Shown here one piece after another: positions 41,217 through 50,034 of a stretch of DNA of 64,000 nucleotides. Under the pieces are notes generated by a model that made no database searches, was not told the origin of the DNA, and worked only from the letters and a program-made list of their open reading frames with translations. Numbering within the stretch: the stretch's first letter is position 1; each line of letters starts with the position of its first letter. This stretch comes from CABZJG01 sp902512685 (GTDB taxonomy: Bacteria; Pseudomonadota; Alphaproteobacteria; Rhodobacterales; Rhodobacteraceae): assembly GCA_051201605.1 (NCBI GenBank), contig CP179201.1, forward strand, positions 2,418,001-2,482,000, read 5' to 3'. The position numbers were made by a program, and so were the translations under genes.

Positions 41217-42437
41217 CTACGCCCTTAAATCGTCCGAATTGGCAATGGTAATCTGTGTGACATCGCAATTGCCGCTTTCAAATGTTGCGGCGCAAGAAGT
41301 GAGATAAAAATTCCACATGCGGCGAAACCGATCATCAAACCCCAATTCGGCGGCCTGATCCCATTTCGCATTGAACGTGTCGTGCCACCGCCGCAATGTT
41401 TGCGAATAACTTTGACCAAACTCTATGGACTTAACCACAGACAGGCCGGCGTTCTGAACCTCAGATTTCAATACATTAGGGCTTGGCAACATGCCTCCGG
41501 GAAAGATGTATTTTTGGATAAAATCAACGCCGCGCTGATATACATCCCAGCGGTCCTCTTGGATGGTGATAATCTGCAAAGTAGCCTGCCGACCGGGATG
41601 AAGGCATTTTTTTATGGTGTCAAAATAAACCGGCCAGTACTTTTGACCAACAGCTTCAAACATTTCAATACTGGCAATACCGTCATAGCGGCCTTTTTCA
41701 TCGCGATAATCTTGAAGTTTTATATCAACACTACCCTCTAATCCCTTGTTTTTAATTCTATTTTTAGAAAATTCCAATTGTTCCTTACTGATCGTCAAGC
41801 CAGTGACCTTTAAGCCTCTTTCTTTGGCAGCATATTCGGCAAACCCGCCCCAGCCACAGCCAATTTCCAATACATGATCGCCTTCTTTAACACCCATTTG
41901 ATCCACCATTGAGGCGTATTTGGCGATCTGGGCGGCTTCAAGATCTTCTTGGCCTGTGGTGAAAAGCGCAGAAGAATATGTCATCGTATTATCCAGCCAT
42001 AACCTGTAAAAATCATTTCCAAGATCGTAGTGGTGACTGATATTTTTGCGAGCTTGCCTTTTTGAATTGCTTTGCAGCCAAAAGCGGATCTTCTCAAAGG
42101 TACGTACCAAGCTCATTCCAGGGAAACCGTCATAGAGTTCATCATTTTCCGCATGAACCCAATCCATGAAAGATTGCAAGTCCGGAGTGCTCCACCAACT
42201 ATCAAGATACGCATCTGAAAATCCAAGATCGCCTTCGCGGATTAGACGGGCAAAAACTTCGGGGTTGTGGATATCGACTTGGGCAACGGGACCTGGGTTT
42301 TTACCATTGGCCCGAAAAACCCGTCCGTCCGGCAAAACAAAATCCAATATACCTGTATTCATCGTAGCCGCCATCTCAAACACCTGGCTAAAGTATCTTG
42401 GCAGGTTTTTTTGGTTTGTCGTGGATGTTAAATACAT
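41217..42437 (-). CDS. cfa: Cyclopropane-fatty-acyl-phospholipid synthase family methyltransferase
   Basis: 406-residue SAM-dependent enzyme that modifies unsaturated acyl chains of membrane phospholipids. AAGGAAGG precedes the ATG. Motifs: NISHHYDLGNDFYRLWLDNTMTYSSALF, the SAM site VLEIGCGWGGFAEYAA, the GLTISKEQLEF segment, and the active-site SIEMFEAVGQKYWPVYF with YIFPGGMLPS. It is transcribed in the same direction as the photolyase gene, 12 bases downstream of it, probably as one operon. Confidence 0.92.
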   Translation of the reverse strand: MYLTSTTNQKNLPRYFSQVFEMAATMNTGILDFVLPDGRVFRANGKNPGPVAQVDIHNPEVFARLIREGDLGFSDAYLDSWWSTPDLQSFMDWVHAENDELYDGFPGMSLVRTFEKIRFWLQSNSKRQARKNISHHYDLGNDFYRLWLDNTMTYSSALFTTGQEDLEAAQIAKYASMVDQMGVKEGDHVLEIGCGWGGFAEYAAKERGLKVTGLTISKEQLEFSKNRIKNKGLEGSVDIKLQDYRDEKGRYDGIASIEMFEAVGQKYWPVYFDTIKKCLHPGRQATLQIITIQEDRWDVYQRGVDFIQKYIFPGGMLPSPNVLKSEVQNAGLSVVKSIEFGQSYSQTLRRWHDTFNAKWDQAAELGFDDRFRRMWNFYLTSCAATFESGNCDVTQITIANSDDLRA

Positions 42438-42449
42438 AAACCTTCCTTT

Positions 42450-43871
42450 TTAGAAACTGCGGTTCTGATAAGCTCTCAAAGCTCTTTGACGACCCTCAGG
42501 CAGGGCAATAACAGGATCAGGATAAACCATATCCGGCTTCAATTTCCAGCTTTTTGGTACGGCGGCAAAGTAACTCATCGCCGTTTTGCCGGGATTACTG
42601 GAAATTTCAGCGATCCAACGCTTTTGATAGGTGCCATCGGGATCGAATTTGGCCAATTGGGTTTCGGGGTTAAAAATTCGAAAATAGGGGGCAGCATCAG
42701 GGCCAGATCCGGCGGCCCATTGCCAACCCATTGCATTACTTGCGCAGTCCCAGTCAATCAGGCAATTCTCAAACCACTTTTGTCCAATGCGCCAGTGGCA
42801 CATAAGATGCTTGGTTAAATATGAGGCGACAATCATTCGCCCCCGATTGTGCATGCGCCCAGTTACATACATCTCACGCATGGCCGCATCGACAAACCGA
42901 ATTCCGGTGCGCCCTTGTTTCCACGCCTGTACTTTGGGATTATCTTCATCACTTGACCATGGAAAGCTGTCCCAACCTGGCTTCCAGTTTGAATGAGCAA
43001 TATGCGGCGTATGGTACATGAGATGATAGGCAAAATCACGCCAGACCAGTTGCCGCAGAAAAGCTTCGGCGCCGCCATTTCCTTCAAAATGCGCGCGCAT
43101 CCCCGCATGCCAACATTGGCGTGGACTTATTTCACCTAACGCAAGGTTTTCTGCCAGTCCTGATGTGCCTTGCACCGCGGGTATATCGCGGCGTTGGGAA
43201 TAAAACGCGGCATCATTTTGCAGAAAATCCGCCAATCTGGAACACGCAGCTGTTTCTCCAAGCTGCACGTGCGTGTGCATTACGTCTGCCCCGCGCCCCA
43301 TTGCCTTGGCCATGTTCCAATCACTTAATATTTCTGTTCTTGGCCAATCCGAGGGCGCTTTAAACTGCATTACTTTGGGCAGAGGCGCAGCAACATCACG
43401 ACTTTTGACTGCATTCCAAAAAGGCGTAAAAACGCGGTAAAAGCCACCTGTTTTTGTCTCGATGCTCATTGGCTCAAACAAAATAGTTCCGCCAAAACTA
43501 TCTACCTTGATCCCACGCTGCTTAAACGCCTGTTTAATTGCGCTATCTCGGGCCATCGCTTTGGTTTCGTAAATCCGGTTCCACACCAGATAATCCGCCC
43601 CGGTTTCACGCATCAGGGTCTCTAATACCTGCTGCGGATCGCCAGAGCGAAGGATTAATTTACTGCCGATCGCATCAAGGGCTGCTGAAAACTTCTCAAG
43701 CCCAAGCCCCAAGCGCCACTTTGGCGCTGCGCCTAGATCTTTTTGCAATTGATCATTAATCGCAACGGGTAACACCGGCTTTCCGGATTGGACAGCGGCG
43801 GTAAAAGCCGGATTATCTGCCAGACGCAAGTCACGCCTTACCCAATATATCACCGCTGACTGCTGGCTCAC
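42450..43871 (-). CDS. phrB: Deoxyribodipyrimidine photolyase
   Basis: 473-residue FAD-dependent enzyme that repairs UV-induced cyclobutane dimers with blue light. The GTG start at 43871 begins MSQQSAVIYWVRRDLRLADNPAF, the usual antenna-domain start. FAD-binding and DNA-contact motifs are EFLRQLVWRDFAYHLMYH-like (here AFLRQLVWRDFAYHLMYH), KVQAWKQGRTGIRFVDAAMREMYVTGRMHNRGRM and WRIGQKWFENCLIDWDCASNAMGWQW. Size and the conserved tryptophans fit class I CPD photolyase. Confidence 0.93.
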   Translation of the reverse strand: MSQQSAVIYWVRRDLRLADNPAFTAAVQSGKPVLPVAINDQLQKDLGAAPKWRLGLGLEKFSAALDAIGSKLILRSGDPQQVLETLMRETGADYLVWNRIYETKAMARDSAIKQAFKQRGIKVDSFGGTILFEPMSIETKTGGFYRVFTPFWNAVKSRDVAAPLPKVMQFKAPSDWPRTEILSDWNMAKAMGRGADVMHTHVQLGETAACSRLADFLQNDAAFYSQRRDIPAVQGTSGLAENLALGEISPRQCWHAGMRAHFEGNGGAEAFLRQLVWRDFAYHLMYHTPHIAHSNWKPGWDSFPWSSDEDNPKVQAWKQGRTGIRFVDAAMREMYVTGRMHNRGRMIVASYLTKHLMCHWRIGQKWFENCLIDWDCASNAMGWQWAAGSGPDAAPYFRIFNPETQLAKFDPDGTYQKRWIAEISSNPGKTAMSYFAAVPKSWKLKPDMVYPDPVIALPEGRQRALRAYQNRSF

Positions 43872-43923
43872 ACCTGACCTCGATCTGTTACAGAATGTAT
43901 ACGGTCATGCCAGCACTAATGGA

Positions 43924-45144
43924 TCAAATAATATCGTCTAAAGCATTCAATAATTTATCTATTTCCGCTTGCTCGGTGTAATGGACGAAGCTCATCCTCA
44001 AAACGCCTTGGTCTGGATCTATCCCCATCCCCTCAAGGGCGCGCACCGCATAAAAGTTATCTCCACCTGCCATAATGCCATAGTCTGACAGTTTTTGCGC
44101 GACATCATTTGCAGGTTTGCCAAGATCAACGGCAACGGTCGGGGCACGGTTTTCTGCCTGATCCGGACCCAGAAGGCGTACTGAATTTTTCTGTCGAAGA
44201 TAATTTAAAACAGGCTGCAAAAGCATCTTTTCCTGCTCACGCATAAGCGTGTGAACGGCCGCGCCTCGCGCCGCGGGCGAGACTTGTTCGTTAAAATGAT
44301 GCTCGTAAAGCGCATCAAAATAATCTGCCATGCCAGCGCTGGCGGCAATTTGCGCATGATCCGGTCCGGCAGGTGTAAACCGTTTATAGAGCGAGCCTTG
44401 GTTAAAGTAATGCCCTTGATTTGGCAGCGTTTCCCCCAACGCACGCCTGATCACCATGATGCCTTGGTGTGGCCCATAGGTTTTATAGGAAGAGAACAGG
44501 TAAATATCTGCGCCCATCTGCGCGATATTTGGCAAACCATGCGGCGCATAGCTGACCCCATCCACGCAAGCAAAAGCCCCTACCGCTTGCACCATAGCGC
44601 ATATGTCCGCCACCTGATTGATTTCGCCAACCACGTTTGAGCAATGCGGGAAACACACCAAACGGACTTTGTCATCCAAAAGCGCCGCCAAATCCTTAGG
44701 ATCAAGATGACCAGTTTCTGCATTTATGCGCCATTCCCGCACTTCAATGCCACGATCAGCCAAACGACGCCACGGCCCTGAATTGGCTTCATGATCCTGG
44801 TTGGTGACAACAATTGCATCCCCGGGCTGCATCCACTGGCCAAATGCCTGCGCCAGCACATAGGTGTTTTGTGTGGTTGACGGCCCAAAACTTAACTCAT
44901 CCGTTTCAACCCCCATCAAAGCAGCCAGACGTTCGCGGGCCTCATCCATTTCGGCCCCGCCCAGTTGAGCAGGCTCATAAGGACCATAGGGTTGAACTTT
45001 ACGTTGGGTGTAAAACCGGTAGAGCCTATCAATCACCTGACGGCAGGTATAAGATCCGCCCGCATTTTCAAAAAAGGCGAGCCCTTCAAGGTTACTTTGC
45101 TCAAAAGCCGGAAAATTACTACGTACGAAATCGATATCCAACAT
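43924..45144 (-). CDS. Class V PLP-dependent aminotransferase / cysteine desulfurase-like protein
   Basis: 406 residues from ATG 45144 (MLDIDFVRSNFPAF). Fold-type I class V enzyme: FENAGGSYTCRQVID at the N-terminus, FGPSTTQNTYVLAQA, VVTNQDHEANSGPWRRLA, D195 and H203 contacting PLP, and K221 in FSSYKTYGPHQG as the Schiff-base lysine. The family includes cysteine desulfurases and isopenicillin-epimerase-like enzymes; the desulfurase cysteine loop is not evident, so the substrate is open. Confidence 0.85.
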   Translation of the reverse strand: MLDIDFVRSNFPAFEQSNLEGLAFFENAGGSYTCRQVIDRLYRFYTQRKVQPYGPYEPAQLGGAEMDEARERLAALMGVETDELSFGPSTTQNTYVLAQAFGQWMQPGDAIVVTNQDHEANSGPWRRLADRGIEVREWRINAETGHLDPKDLAALLDDKVRLVCFPHCSNVVGEINQVADICAMVQAVGAFACVDGVSYAPHGLPNIAQMGADIYLFSSYKTYGPHQGIMVIRRALGETLPNQGHYFNQGSLYKRFTPAGPDHAQIAASAGMADYFDALYEHHFNEQVSPAARGAAVHTLMREQEKMLLQPVLNYLRQKNSVRLLGPDQAENRAPTVAVDLGKPANDVAQKLSDYGIMAGGDNFYAVRALEGMGIDPDQGVLRMSFVHYTEQAEIDKLLNALDDII

Positions 45145-45297
45145 GATCTTCTTCCCCTGTCCTGTCACATCTTCACGTAAAGGCGAAGTTAAATAAAATA
45201 CAAGCAGTTTTTCGCGCGTTTATCGCGCAAAATTTCAAATAGTTTTAGTTCATGATCATGATGTTAAGGCCTGCGAACAAAAAAGCTGTTTGACAAC

Positions 45298-45323
45298 AAA
45301 AAGACCCCCAAAGGGGTCTTTTA
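45298..45323 (-). terminator. Rho-independent terminator of the dmdA-ccr operon
   Basis: GACCCC-CAAA-GGGGTC, flanked by A-runs on one side and T-runs on the other, gives a perfect hairpin. On the minus strand it is followed by TTTTTG, and it lies 22 bases past the ccr stop. Confidence 0.88.
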
Positions 45324-45344
45324 TAGATCGGTATCCGCCGGCTA

Positions 45345-46586
45345 TTAGGACGCGCCCTGCCCGGTTTCTGTGGCATTCACCAAACACGCCATATTGCCAT
45401 AGGGATGTTTATTTTTATACATCAGCTGATGCGCGTGGCCGATTTCATCAAAGGTATAAGTTTCTGACAAACACGGATCAACCTTGCCAGCCAAAAGCAG
45501 CTCATTCACCGATTCAGATTGCTCATCATTGGCCAAATGCGATCCTTGGAAACGCTTTTGCATCATCCAGTGATAGCGCAAATCCATCGTGATATTATAG
45601 CCGGTTGTCCCCGCACAGATCACCACCATGCCGCCTGTATCACAAATAAAGCCCGAGGTGGGCAATGTGGCCTCGCCCGGATGTTCAAAAACGATTTTAG
45701 GGCTTTTGCGCTCACCAAGGATATCCCAGATCGCCTTGCCGAAAGCGCGCGCGCCTTTGATAAAGTTCCCGTATTCTGGGGATGTGGTGTCCGGCATCCG
45801 TCCCCAATGATCAAAGTCATTACGGTTGATCACCCCAACAGCGCCTTTGTCCATGCAGAACTGCCGCTTGTCCTCATCAGAGATGACAGCAATGGCTTTT
45901 CCGCCCAGCGCCGAGACAATCTGCAATGCCATTGCCCCAAGGCCGCCTGCTGCGCCCCACACCAGAACAACGTCACCCTTTTCAACTGTATGAGGCGCCC
46001 AGCCCATCAGCTGACGATAGGCCGTTGACGCGCACAGCATGTAACAGCCGGCTTCTTCCCAGGTTAAATGCTTTGGCTTTTTCTTAATCTGATGCGATTG
46101 CGCTTTGGCAAACTGACAATAAGAACCGTAGTTGGTTTGATAGCCCCAAATGCGAACGCTGGGTGCGAGCATTGGGTCTTTGCCAGATAGAACCCATGCA
46201 TCATCTGGTTCCCACCATCCAGAGTGGACCACCACCTCATCGCCGATTTTGACATCGGAAACCTCGTCACCAACGGCCCACACAATGCCCGAAGCATCTG
46301 ATCCGCCGGCATGGAAATCTTCCGGCTCACCTTTTTTCTGGCGATCTTTGATGACATCCACAGGATAGCCAAGTGCGGCCCAAACGTTGTTGTAGTTAAC
46401 CCCTGTTGCCATCACATAGACAAGCACATCCTTAGGACCAATTTTGGGTGTGTCGATCACCTCGCGCTGCCAAGCATCAATCGGATCACCGAACCGATCC
46501 TGACGCACCAAAAAGGCATGCATCTTTTCGGGAACTTCCCCAAGCGGCGGCATATCACCGAGGTCATAAAGCTGTTTAGTAGCCAT
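45345..46586 (-). CDS. ccr: Crotonyl-CoA carboxylase/reductase
   Basis: 413-residue MDR-superfamily enzyme that reductively carboxylates crotonyl-CoA to ethylmalonyl-CoA; family members also reduce acryloyl-CoA. It carries family-specific stretches: GVNYNNVWAALG with the CO2-site Asn, LTWEEAGCYMLCASTAYRQL with the Glu, VLVWGAAGGLGAMALQ for NADPH, the FEHPGEATLPTS motif, and RFQGSHLAND with the CO2-site His. AGGAG lies six bases before ATG 46586. It follows dmdA by 16 bases; acryloyl-CoA or propionate-linked C3 units from DMSP are plausible substrates alongside the ethylmalonyl-CoA pathway. Confidence 0.92.
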   Translation of the reverse strand: MATKQLYDLGDMPPLGEVPEKMHAFLVRQDRFGDPIDAWQREVIDTPKIGPKDVLVYVMATGVNYNNVWAALGYPVDVIKDRQKKGEPEDFHAGGSDASGIVWAVGDEVSDVKIGDEVVVHSGWWEPDDAWVLSGKDPMLAPSVRIWGYQTNYGSYCQFAKAQSHQIKKKPKHLTWEEAGCYMLCASTAYRQLMGWAPHTVEKGDVVLVWGAAGGLGAMALQIVSALGGKAIAVISDEDKRQFCMDKGAVGVINRNDFDHWGRMPDTTSPEYGNFIKGARAFGKAIWDILGERKSPKIVFEHPGEATLPTSGFICDTGGMVVICAGTTGYNITMDLRYHWMMQKRFQGSHLANDEQSESVNELLLAGKVDPCLSETYTFDEIGHAHQLMYKNKHPYGNMACLVNATETGQGAS

Positions 46587-46602
46587 TGTCATCTCCTTTG
46601 AC

Positions 46603-47703
46603 TTATATCCAGAATTTCTCTTTTACCGTGGCTGGGCGCATGCCAGTCTCGGTATCCACGTTCAAAACAGTGCCGGGGTCCCAGTGACCACGGTCAATCA
46701 TCCCAATAGACACATTGGTGTTGAAATCGGGGGACCAAACAGCTGAGGCAATCAAGCCGACCTGCTTGTTGTCGGCATAAACGTCCCAACCCAAGGCGTT
46801 ATGGGGCAAATCCCCCGGCCCATCGATTGCAATGGGGCGAAGCATTTTATTCGGACCATCCGCCTTTTGCGCCTCGATCACTGACTTGCCGATGTAACCC
46901 TCGGGGGAGTTACAAAACCTAGCCAATCCTGACTCTATGGGCGTGTTTTCACGGCGCATATCAGAGCCATAGCTTAAAAGACCGCCCTCGACCCGTTCGA
47001 TCAGATTAGGGCATCCGGCCCGTACATTTAGGTCCTGGCCCGCATCAAACAGCCGGTTCCACAACGGCATTCCATAGTCTGAGCCATCGACATAAATTTC
47101 GAACCCGCCCTGTTTCGACCAGCCCGAGCGTGCGACCACAAATTCCGTGTCCTCAAACGCAAGACGTTTATAGCGGAAAAACTTAATATCCCGCACCACA
47201 TCCCCAAAGACGCGCGCCATAAGCTCATCAGCCTTTGGTCCCTGAACAGCCAAAGGCGAGACATCCGGTTCAACCACATCAACATCCAGCCCCTGCCCCA
47301 CGGCAAGGCCCAGCGCCCATTGCAAAAGATCACCATCCGCAATGGACATCCAATAGTGATCTTCGGCTATCTTGATCAGGACAGGATCATTCAGCATGCC
47401 CCCGTTATGATCGCAAATCGGGGCATAATAACATTGGTCGTCTGCCATTTTGTCCATATCGCGCGGGCTCATTTGCCGCATCAGACGAAGTGCGTCCGGG
47501 CCTTTAACGCTGACCTGCCTTTCAACTGAGACATCCCAGACCTGTACATGCTCTTTAAGATGCCGGTAATCCGCCTCATAGCTTTCAAAATAGCTTGGCA
47601 GCAGCATATGATTATAAACAGTATAGGCTTTTGCCCCTGCCGCCTGCACACCAGGCGTAAAGGGCGTACCGCGCACGCGGCGTGAGGGAACGATCCCGGC
47701 CAT
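46603..47703 (-). CDS. dmdA: Dimethylsulfoniopropionate demethylase
   Basis: 366-residue GcvT-family enzyme that moves a methyl group from DMSP to tetrahydrofolate, giving methylmercaptopropionate. The N-terminus SRRVRGTPFTPGVQAAGAKAYTVYNHMLLPSYFES and the HVQVWDVSVERQVSVKGPDAL block are characteristic of roseobacter/SAR11-type DmdA rather than of glycine-cleavage T protein. CYYAPICDHNGGMLNDPVLIKI and GLARFCNSPEGYIGK follow. It starts immediately after the stop codon of the DUF1326 gene and precedes ccr, so it is part of a four-gene operon. It marks DMSP use by this organism. Confidence 0.93.
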   Translation of the reverse strand: MAGIVPSRRVRGTPFTPGVQAAGAKAYTVYNHMLLPSYFESYEADYRHLKEHVQVWDVSVERQVSVKGPDALRLMRQMSPRDMDKMADDQCYYAPICDHNGGMLNDPVLIKIAEDHYWMSIADGDLLQWALGLAVGQGLDVDVVEPDVSPLAVQGPKADELMARVFGDVVRDIKFFRYKRLAFEDTEFVVARSGWSKQGGFEIYVDGSDYGMPLWNRLFDAGQDLNVRAGCPNLIERVEGGLLSYGSDMRRENTPIESGLARFCNSPEGYIGKSVIEAQKADGPNKMLRPIAIDGPGDLPHNALGWDVYADNKQVGLIASAVWSPDFNTNVSIGMIDRGHWDPGTVLNVDTETGMRPATVKEKFWI

Positions 47704-48387
47704 TTAGTTCGGACCGTGCCAGTCGATCTGACAAATTTCTGCAGATCTGCCGTCAAAATCCCACACGCGACCAAAAGCGCGCACCCGGCCTTTGGTTGCC
47801 GTTCCAACAGTGATATCGGGTCCCATCCAATATTCGGTGTTGGTGACAACAATATCTTCACCTTTGTGACCGGGAACAGGCACAATTTCGCCCTGGATTT
47901 TTTTCCCCACCATCAACCGTCTGGCGTTGCCCTCAGTTGTAAACTCAACAGGCGCCCGTTCAGCGCTCAAAAATTCACCTACCAAGAGTTTGAAAAGACC
48001 GGTTGTTCCACGGGCTTGGCCGGTGAAAATCTTAAGCAGGCCATCATAGGCTTCATGGCTGGCGCGCTCATCAATATAGGCGGCCGCCTTCCAGTTCCCA
48101 CGTGCCATCAAGCCGGGGATTTCCAGAACCAGTCCAACATTAAGACCGCTCAGATCCTCATCTCCATAATGACCTTCATCGACACGGATACCGGCCCAGG
48201 CCTGACAATAGCCTTCAGTTGGGGCGTGTTTTCCCAATGACACAACACAGGGGCAGAAAACTGTGCAGTTACAGTTCAAAATCAGCTCCCCTTTGATCGC
48301 CCAAGGCGTAAGCCCCGGGTCAGTTTTTTTCGCCGACGGATGGCGGCTATCAATTTTAGCTGGCACTTCAAGACGATCACTTGCCAT
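47704..48387 (-). CDS. DUF1326 domain protein
   Basis: 227-residue soluble protein of unknown function. It has the DUF1326 core: WAIKGELILNCNCTVFCPCVVSLGK, in which the CNC…CPC cysteines could bind a metal, then GYCQAWAGIRVDEGHYGDEDLSGLNVGLVLEIPG and a C-terminal beta-rich part. It lies 12 bases after a DUF2182 membrane protein, a recurrent partner of DUF1326, and directly before dmdA (TAA-ATG junction). Linkage to dmdA suggests a role in methylated-sulfur or metal handling, but that is inference. Confidence 0.85.
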   Translation of the reverse strand: MASDRLEVPAKIDSRHPSAKKTDPGLTPWAIKGELILNCNCTVFCPCVVSLGKHAPTEGYCQAWAGIRVDEGHYGDEDLSGLNVGLVLEIPGLMARGNWKAAAYIDERASHEAYDGLLKIFTGQARGTTGLFKLLVGEFLSAERAPVEFTTEGNARRLMVGKKIQGEIVPVPGHKGEDIVVTNTEYWMGPDITVGTATKGRVRAFGRVWDFDGRSAEICQIDWHGPN

Positions 48388-48399
48388 CTATTTTCTCCC

Positions 48400-49167
48400 T
48401 TAGATGAATGCGCTAAGCGCAAGACTGGCTGCACTTAGCAGCAATATAATGCCCAAAGGTCGGGTGATATAACGACCGATCTCAGGCAGTTTTTCCAAAA
48501 TCATAATTACAGTGGCCAATCCCATAAAGGCCAAATTCATCACGCCGCCCACAAAAGCAAGCAGCATTAGGGCCCAGCAGCAACCCAAACACACCAGCCC
48601 AAGCCGCAGCCCGTTGCGCCATGGACCTTCTTCAAAGTGGCCCATGAAAAAAGTCAAAGGCTGACGGCACTTGCTTAAGCAGGCCTCTTTTATTGGTGAA
48701 AATTGGTAGGCCCCGGCAACGCCTAGCAAAGCGGCTGAAAACAGCAGGGATTGGCTGTCACCAACGGCATTTAGCAAGCCCATATCAAAAAACCACATTT
48801 GCAACACCGCAGCCAAAGCGGAATATCCCACCCAAACCGCGCCATAGCCCGCGATAAGCGCAGAAAAGTTAATTTCGGTCTGGCGGCCGATATCTTCATA
48901 GGTTGCAAAGGCCGGCAGCGCTGTCGGCGCCATCATCGCGCCAGACATCAGCATCCACATGGCAAACACGCGCATCAAACCAGCTGCGTCCGGCGTAACA
49001 ACGCAAAACGATGTCCAGAAGTCCGCTCCGTATATCCGAGCTGCAATGCGCAAATCTGATGGTACCGACATTGCAAATAGCGCAACCCAAGCCGCAAGGA
49101 TTGCAGCAAACAGCACAATCCAATGCAAAGCTCCCATTGCGCGTATCCGGTCTGACACCATTGTCAT
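48400..49167 (-). CDS. DUF2182 family membrane protein
   Basis: 255-residue integral membrane protein with about six spans. It carries the family's MWMLMSGAMMAPTALPAF motif (methionine-rich, predicted metal-binding) and SPIKEACLSKCRQPLTFFMGHF with a CxxxC pair, then GLVCLGCCWALMLLAFVGGVMNL. The DUF2182 family is described as predicted metal-binding and is often paired with DUF1326. First gene of the operon with dmdA and ccr; divergent from the GntR gene. ATG 49167 follows AGGA; ATG 49161 is an alternative start. Confidence 0.85.
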   Translation of the reverse strand: MTMVSDRIRAMGALHWIVLFAAILAAWVALFAMSVPSDLRIAARIYGADFWTSFCVVTPDAAGLMRVFAMWMLMSGAMMAPTALPAFATYEDIGRQTEINFSALIAGYGAVWVGYSALAAVLQMWFFDMGLLNAVGDSQSLLFSAALLGVAGAYQFSPIKEACLSKCRQPLTFFMGHFEEGPWRNGLRLGLVCLGCCWALMLLAFVGGVMNLAFMGLATVIMILEKLPEIGRYITRPLGIILLLSAASLALSAFI

Positions 49168-49196
49168 TTTCCTAGAATCAGTTCTTGCTTTTTAAA

Positions 49197-49220
49197 TGTC
49201 AGACTTTTAAATGTCTGACA
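49197..49220. promoter_or_regulatory. Operator of the divergent GntR regulator / dmdA operon
   Basis: GTCAGAC-N8-GTCTGAC is a perfect inverted repeat (49198-49204 and 49213-49219). It is embedded in two direct copies of TTTTAAATGTC. It lies in the 54-base gap between the DUF2182 and GntR genes and touches the GntR start codon, so one regulator dimer could block both promoters. Confidence 0.8.
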
Positions 49221-49221
49221 A

Positions 49222-49959
49222 ATGAAAATTAACCCGAATGACGCAGCGGACTTATCGGCACAGATTGCCAAGGCCATCCGAGATGCAATTATAAACGGTC
49301 AGTTGATCGTTGATGAGCGATTGCCATCCGAGGCCGAATTGGCCGAACAATTTGATGTGTCCCGCTCGACAGTACGCGAAGCGTTGAAACGCCTTGCCGC
49401 GCAATCGTTAATCCGCACGCAGCGCGGCGCGTTCGGCGGCGCTTTTGTGAACCGGATTAGCTTTGAAGAAGCCCATGGACAACAAATCACAACCTCTACG
49501 TTGCTGTTATCTATGAACGCCGTCAGCTTTGATGTCGCGTGTGATGCACGTTTCGCGATGGAGCGCGCCTGCGCACCGTTTGCGGCAGAGCACCGCAATG
49601 CGGATCATCTGGCCACCATGCGCGCTGAAATTCACCGCCAAAGCCAACCCGGGCTAAGCGATGAAAGCTGGTGCGCCTCAGATGTGGCCTTTCACCGGGC
49701 GCTTGTTGATGCAGCGGATAATCCGGTTCTATCCTATCAATTGGCCGGCGCCGTTGAGGCCATGCAACCCCTTATGAATATGATCACTTTTACTGCCCGC
49801 AGTCGAGAGCGGATCATAGAACTACACACAGATATAACAGATGCCCTTGAAGCCCACGACAGCGCATCAATCGAAAAATCACTTATCAACCTAAGCACCT
49901 ATACGAAAACCCTTGGCGATGATGTTATAGCTGCTAAACAAAAGGCCAGTCAGACCTAG
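49222..49959 (+). CDS. GntR-family (FadR subfamily) transcriptional regulator
   Basis: 245-residue repressor-type protein. The winged helix-turn-helix is at residues 10-75 (LPSEAELAEQFDVSRSTVREALKRLAAQSLIRTQRG). A FCD-type helical effector domain follows, with the ligand/metal residues in DVAFHRALVDAADN and ELHTDITDAL. The start at 49222 has no ribosome-binding site and abuts the operator, so the mRNA may be leaderless or the protein may be made at low level. It is divergent from the DUF2182-DUF1326-dmdA-ccr operon and is probably its regulator. GntR genes next to dmdA are known in roseobacters. Confidence 0.9.
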   Translation: MKINPNDAADLSAQIAKAIRDAIINGQLIVDERLPSEAELAEQFDVSRSTVREALKRLAAQSLIRTQRGAFGGAFVNRISFEEAHGQQITTSTLLLSMNAVSFDVACDARFAMERACAPFAAEHRNADHLATMRAEIHRQSQPGLSDESWCASDVAFHRALVDAADNPVLSYQLAGAVEAMQPLMNMITFTARSRERIIELHTDITDALEAHDSASIEKSLINLSTYTKTLGDDVIAAKQKASQT

Positions 49960-50034
49960 GCTGGACGCGGCCGTGATCTATTTTGGCGTGATTTTTAAAA
50001 GCTTTGCCCAGACCATGTCCGAACCAAATGACCT

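Noticed and set aside
45298..45323. Palindrome near 45300 as an operator
   Set aside because: The T-run and position after the ccr stop codon make it an ordinary intrinsic terminator.
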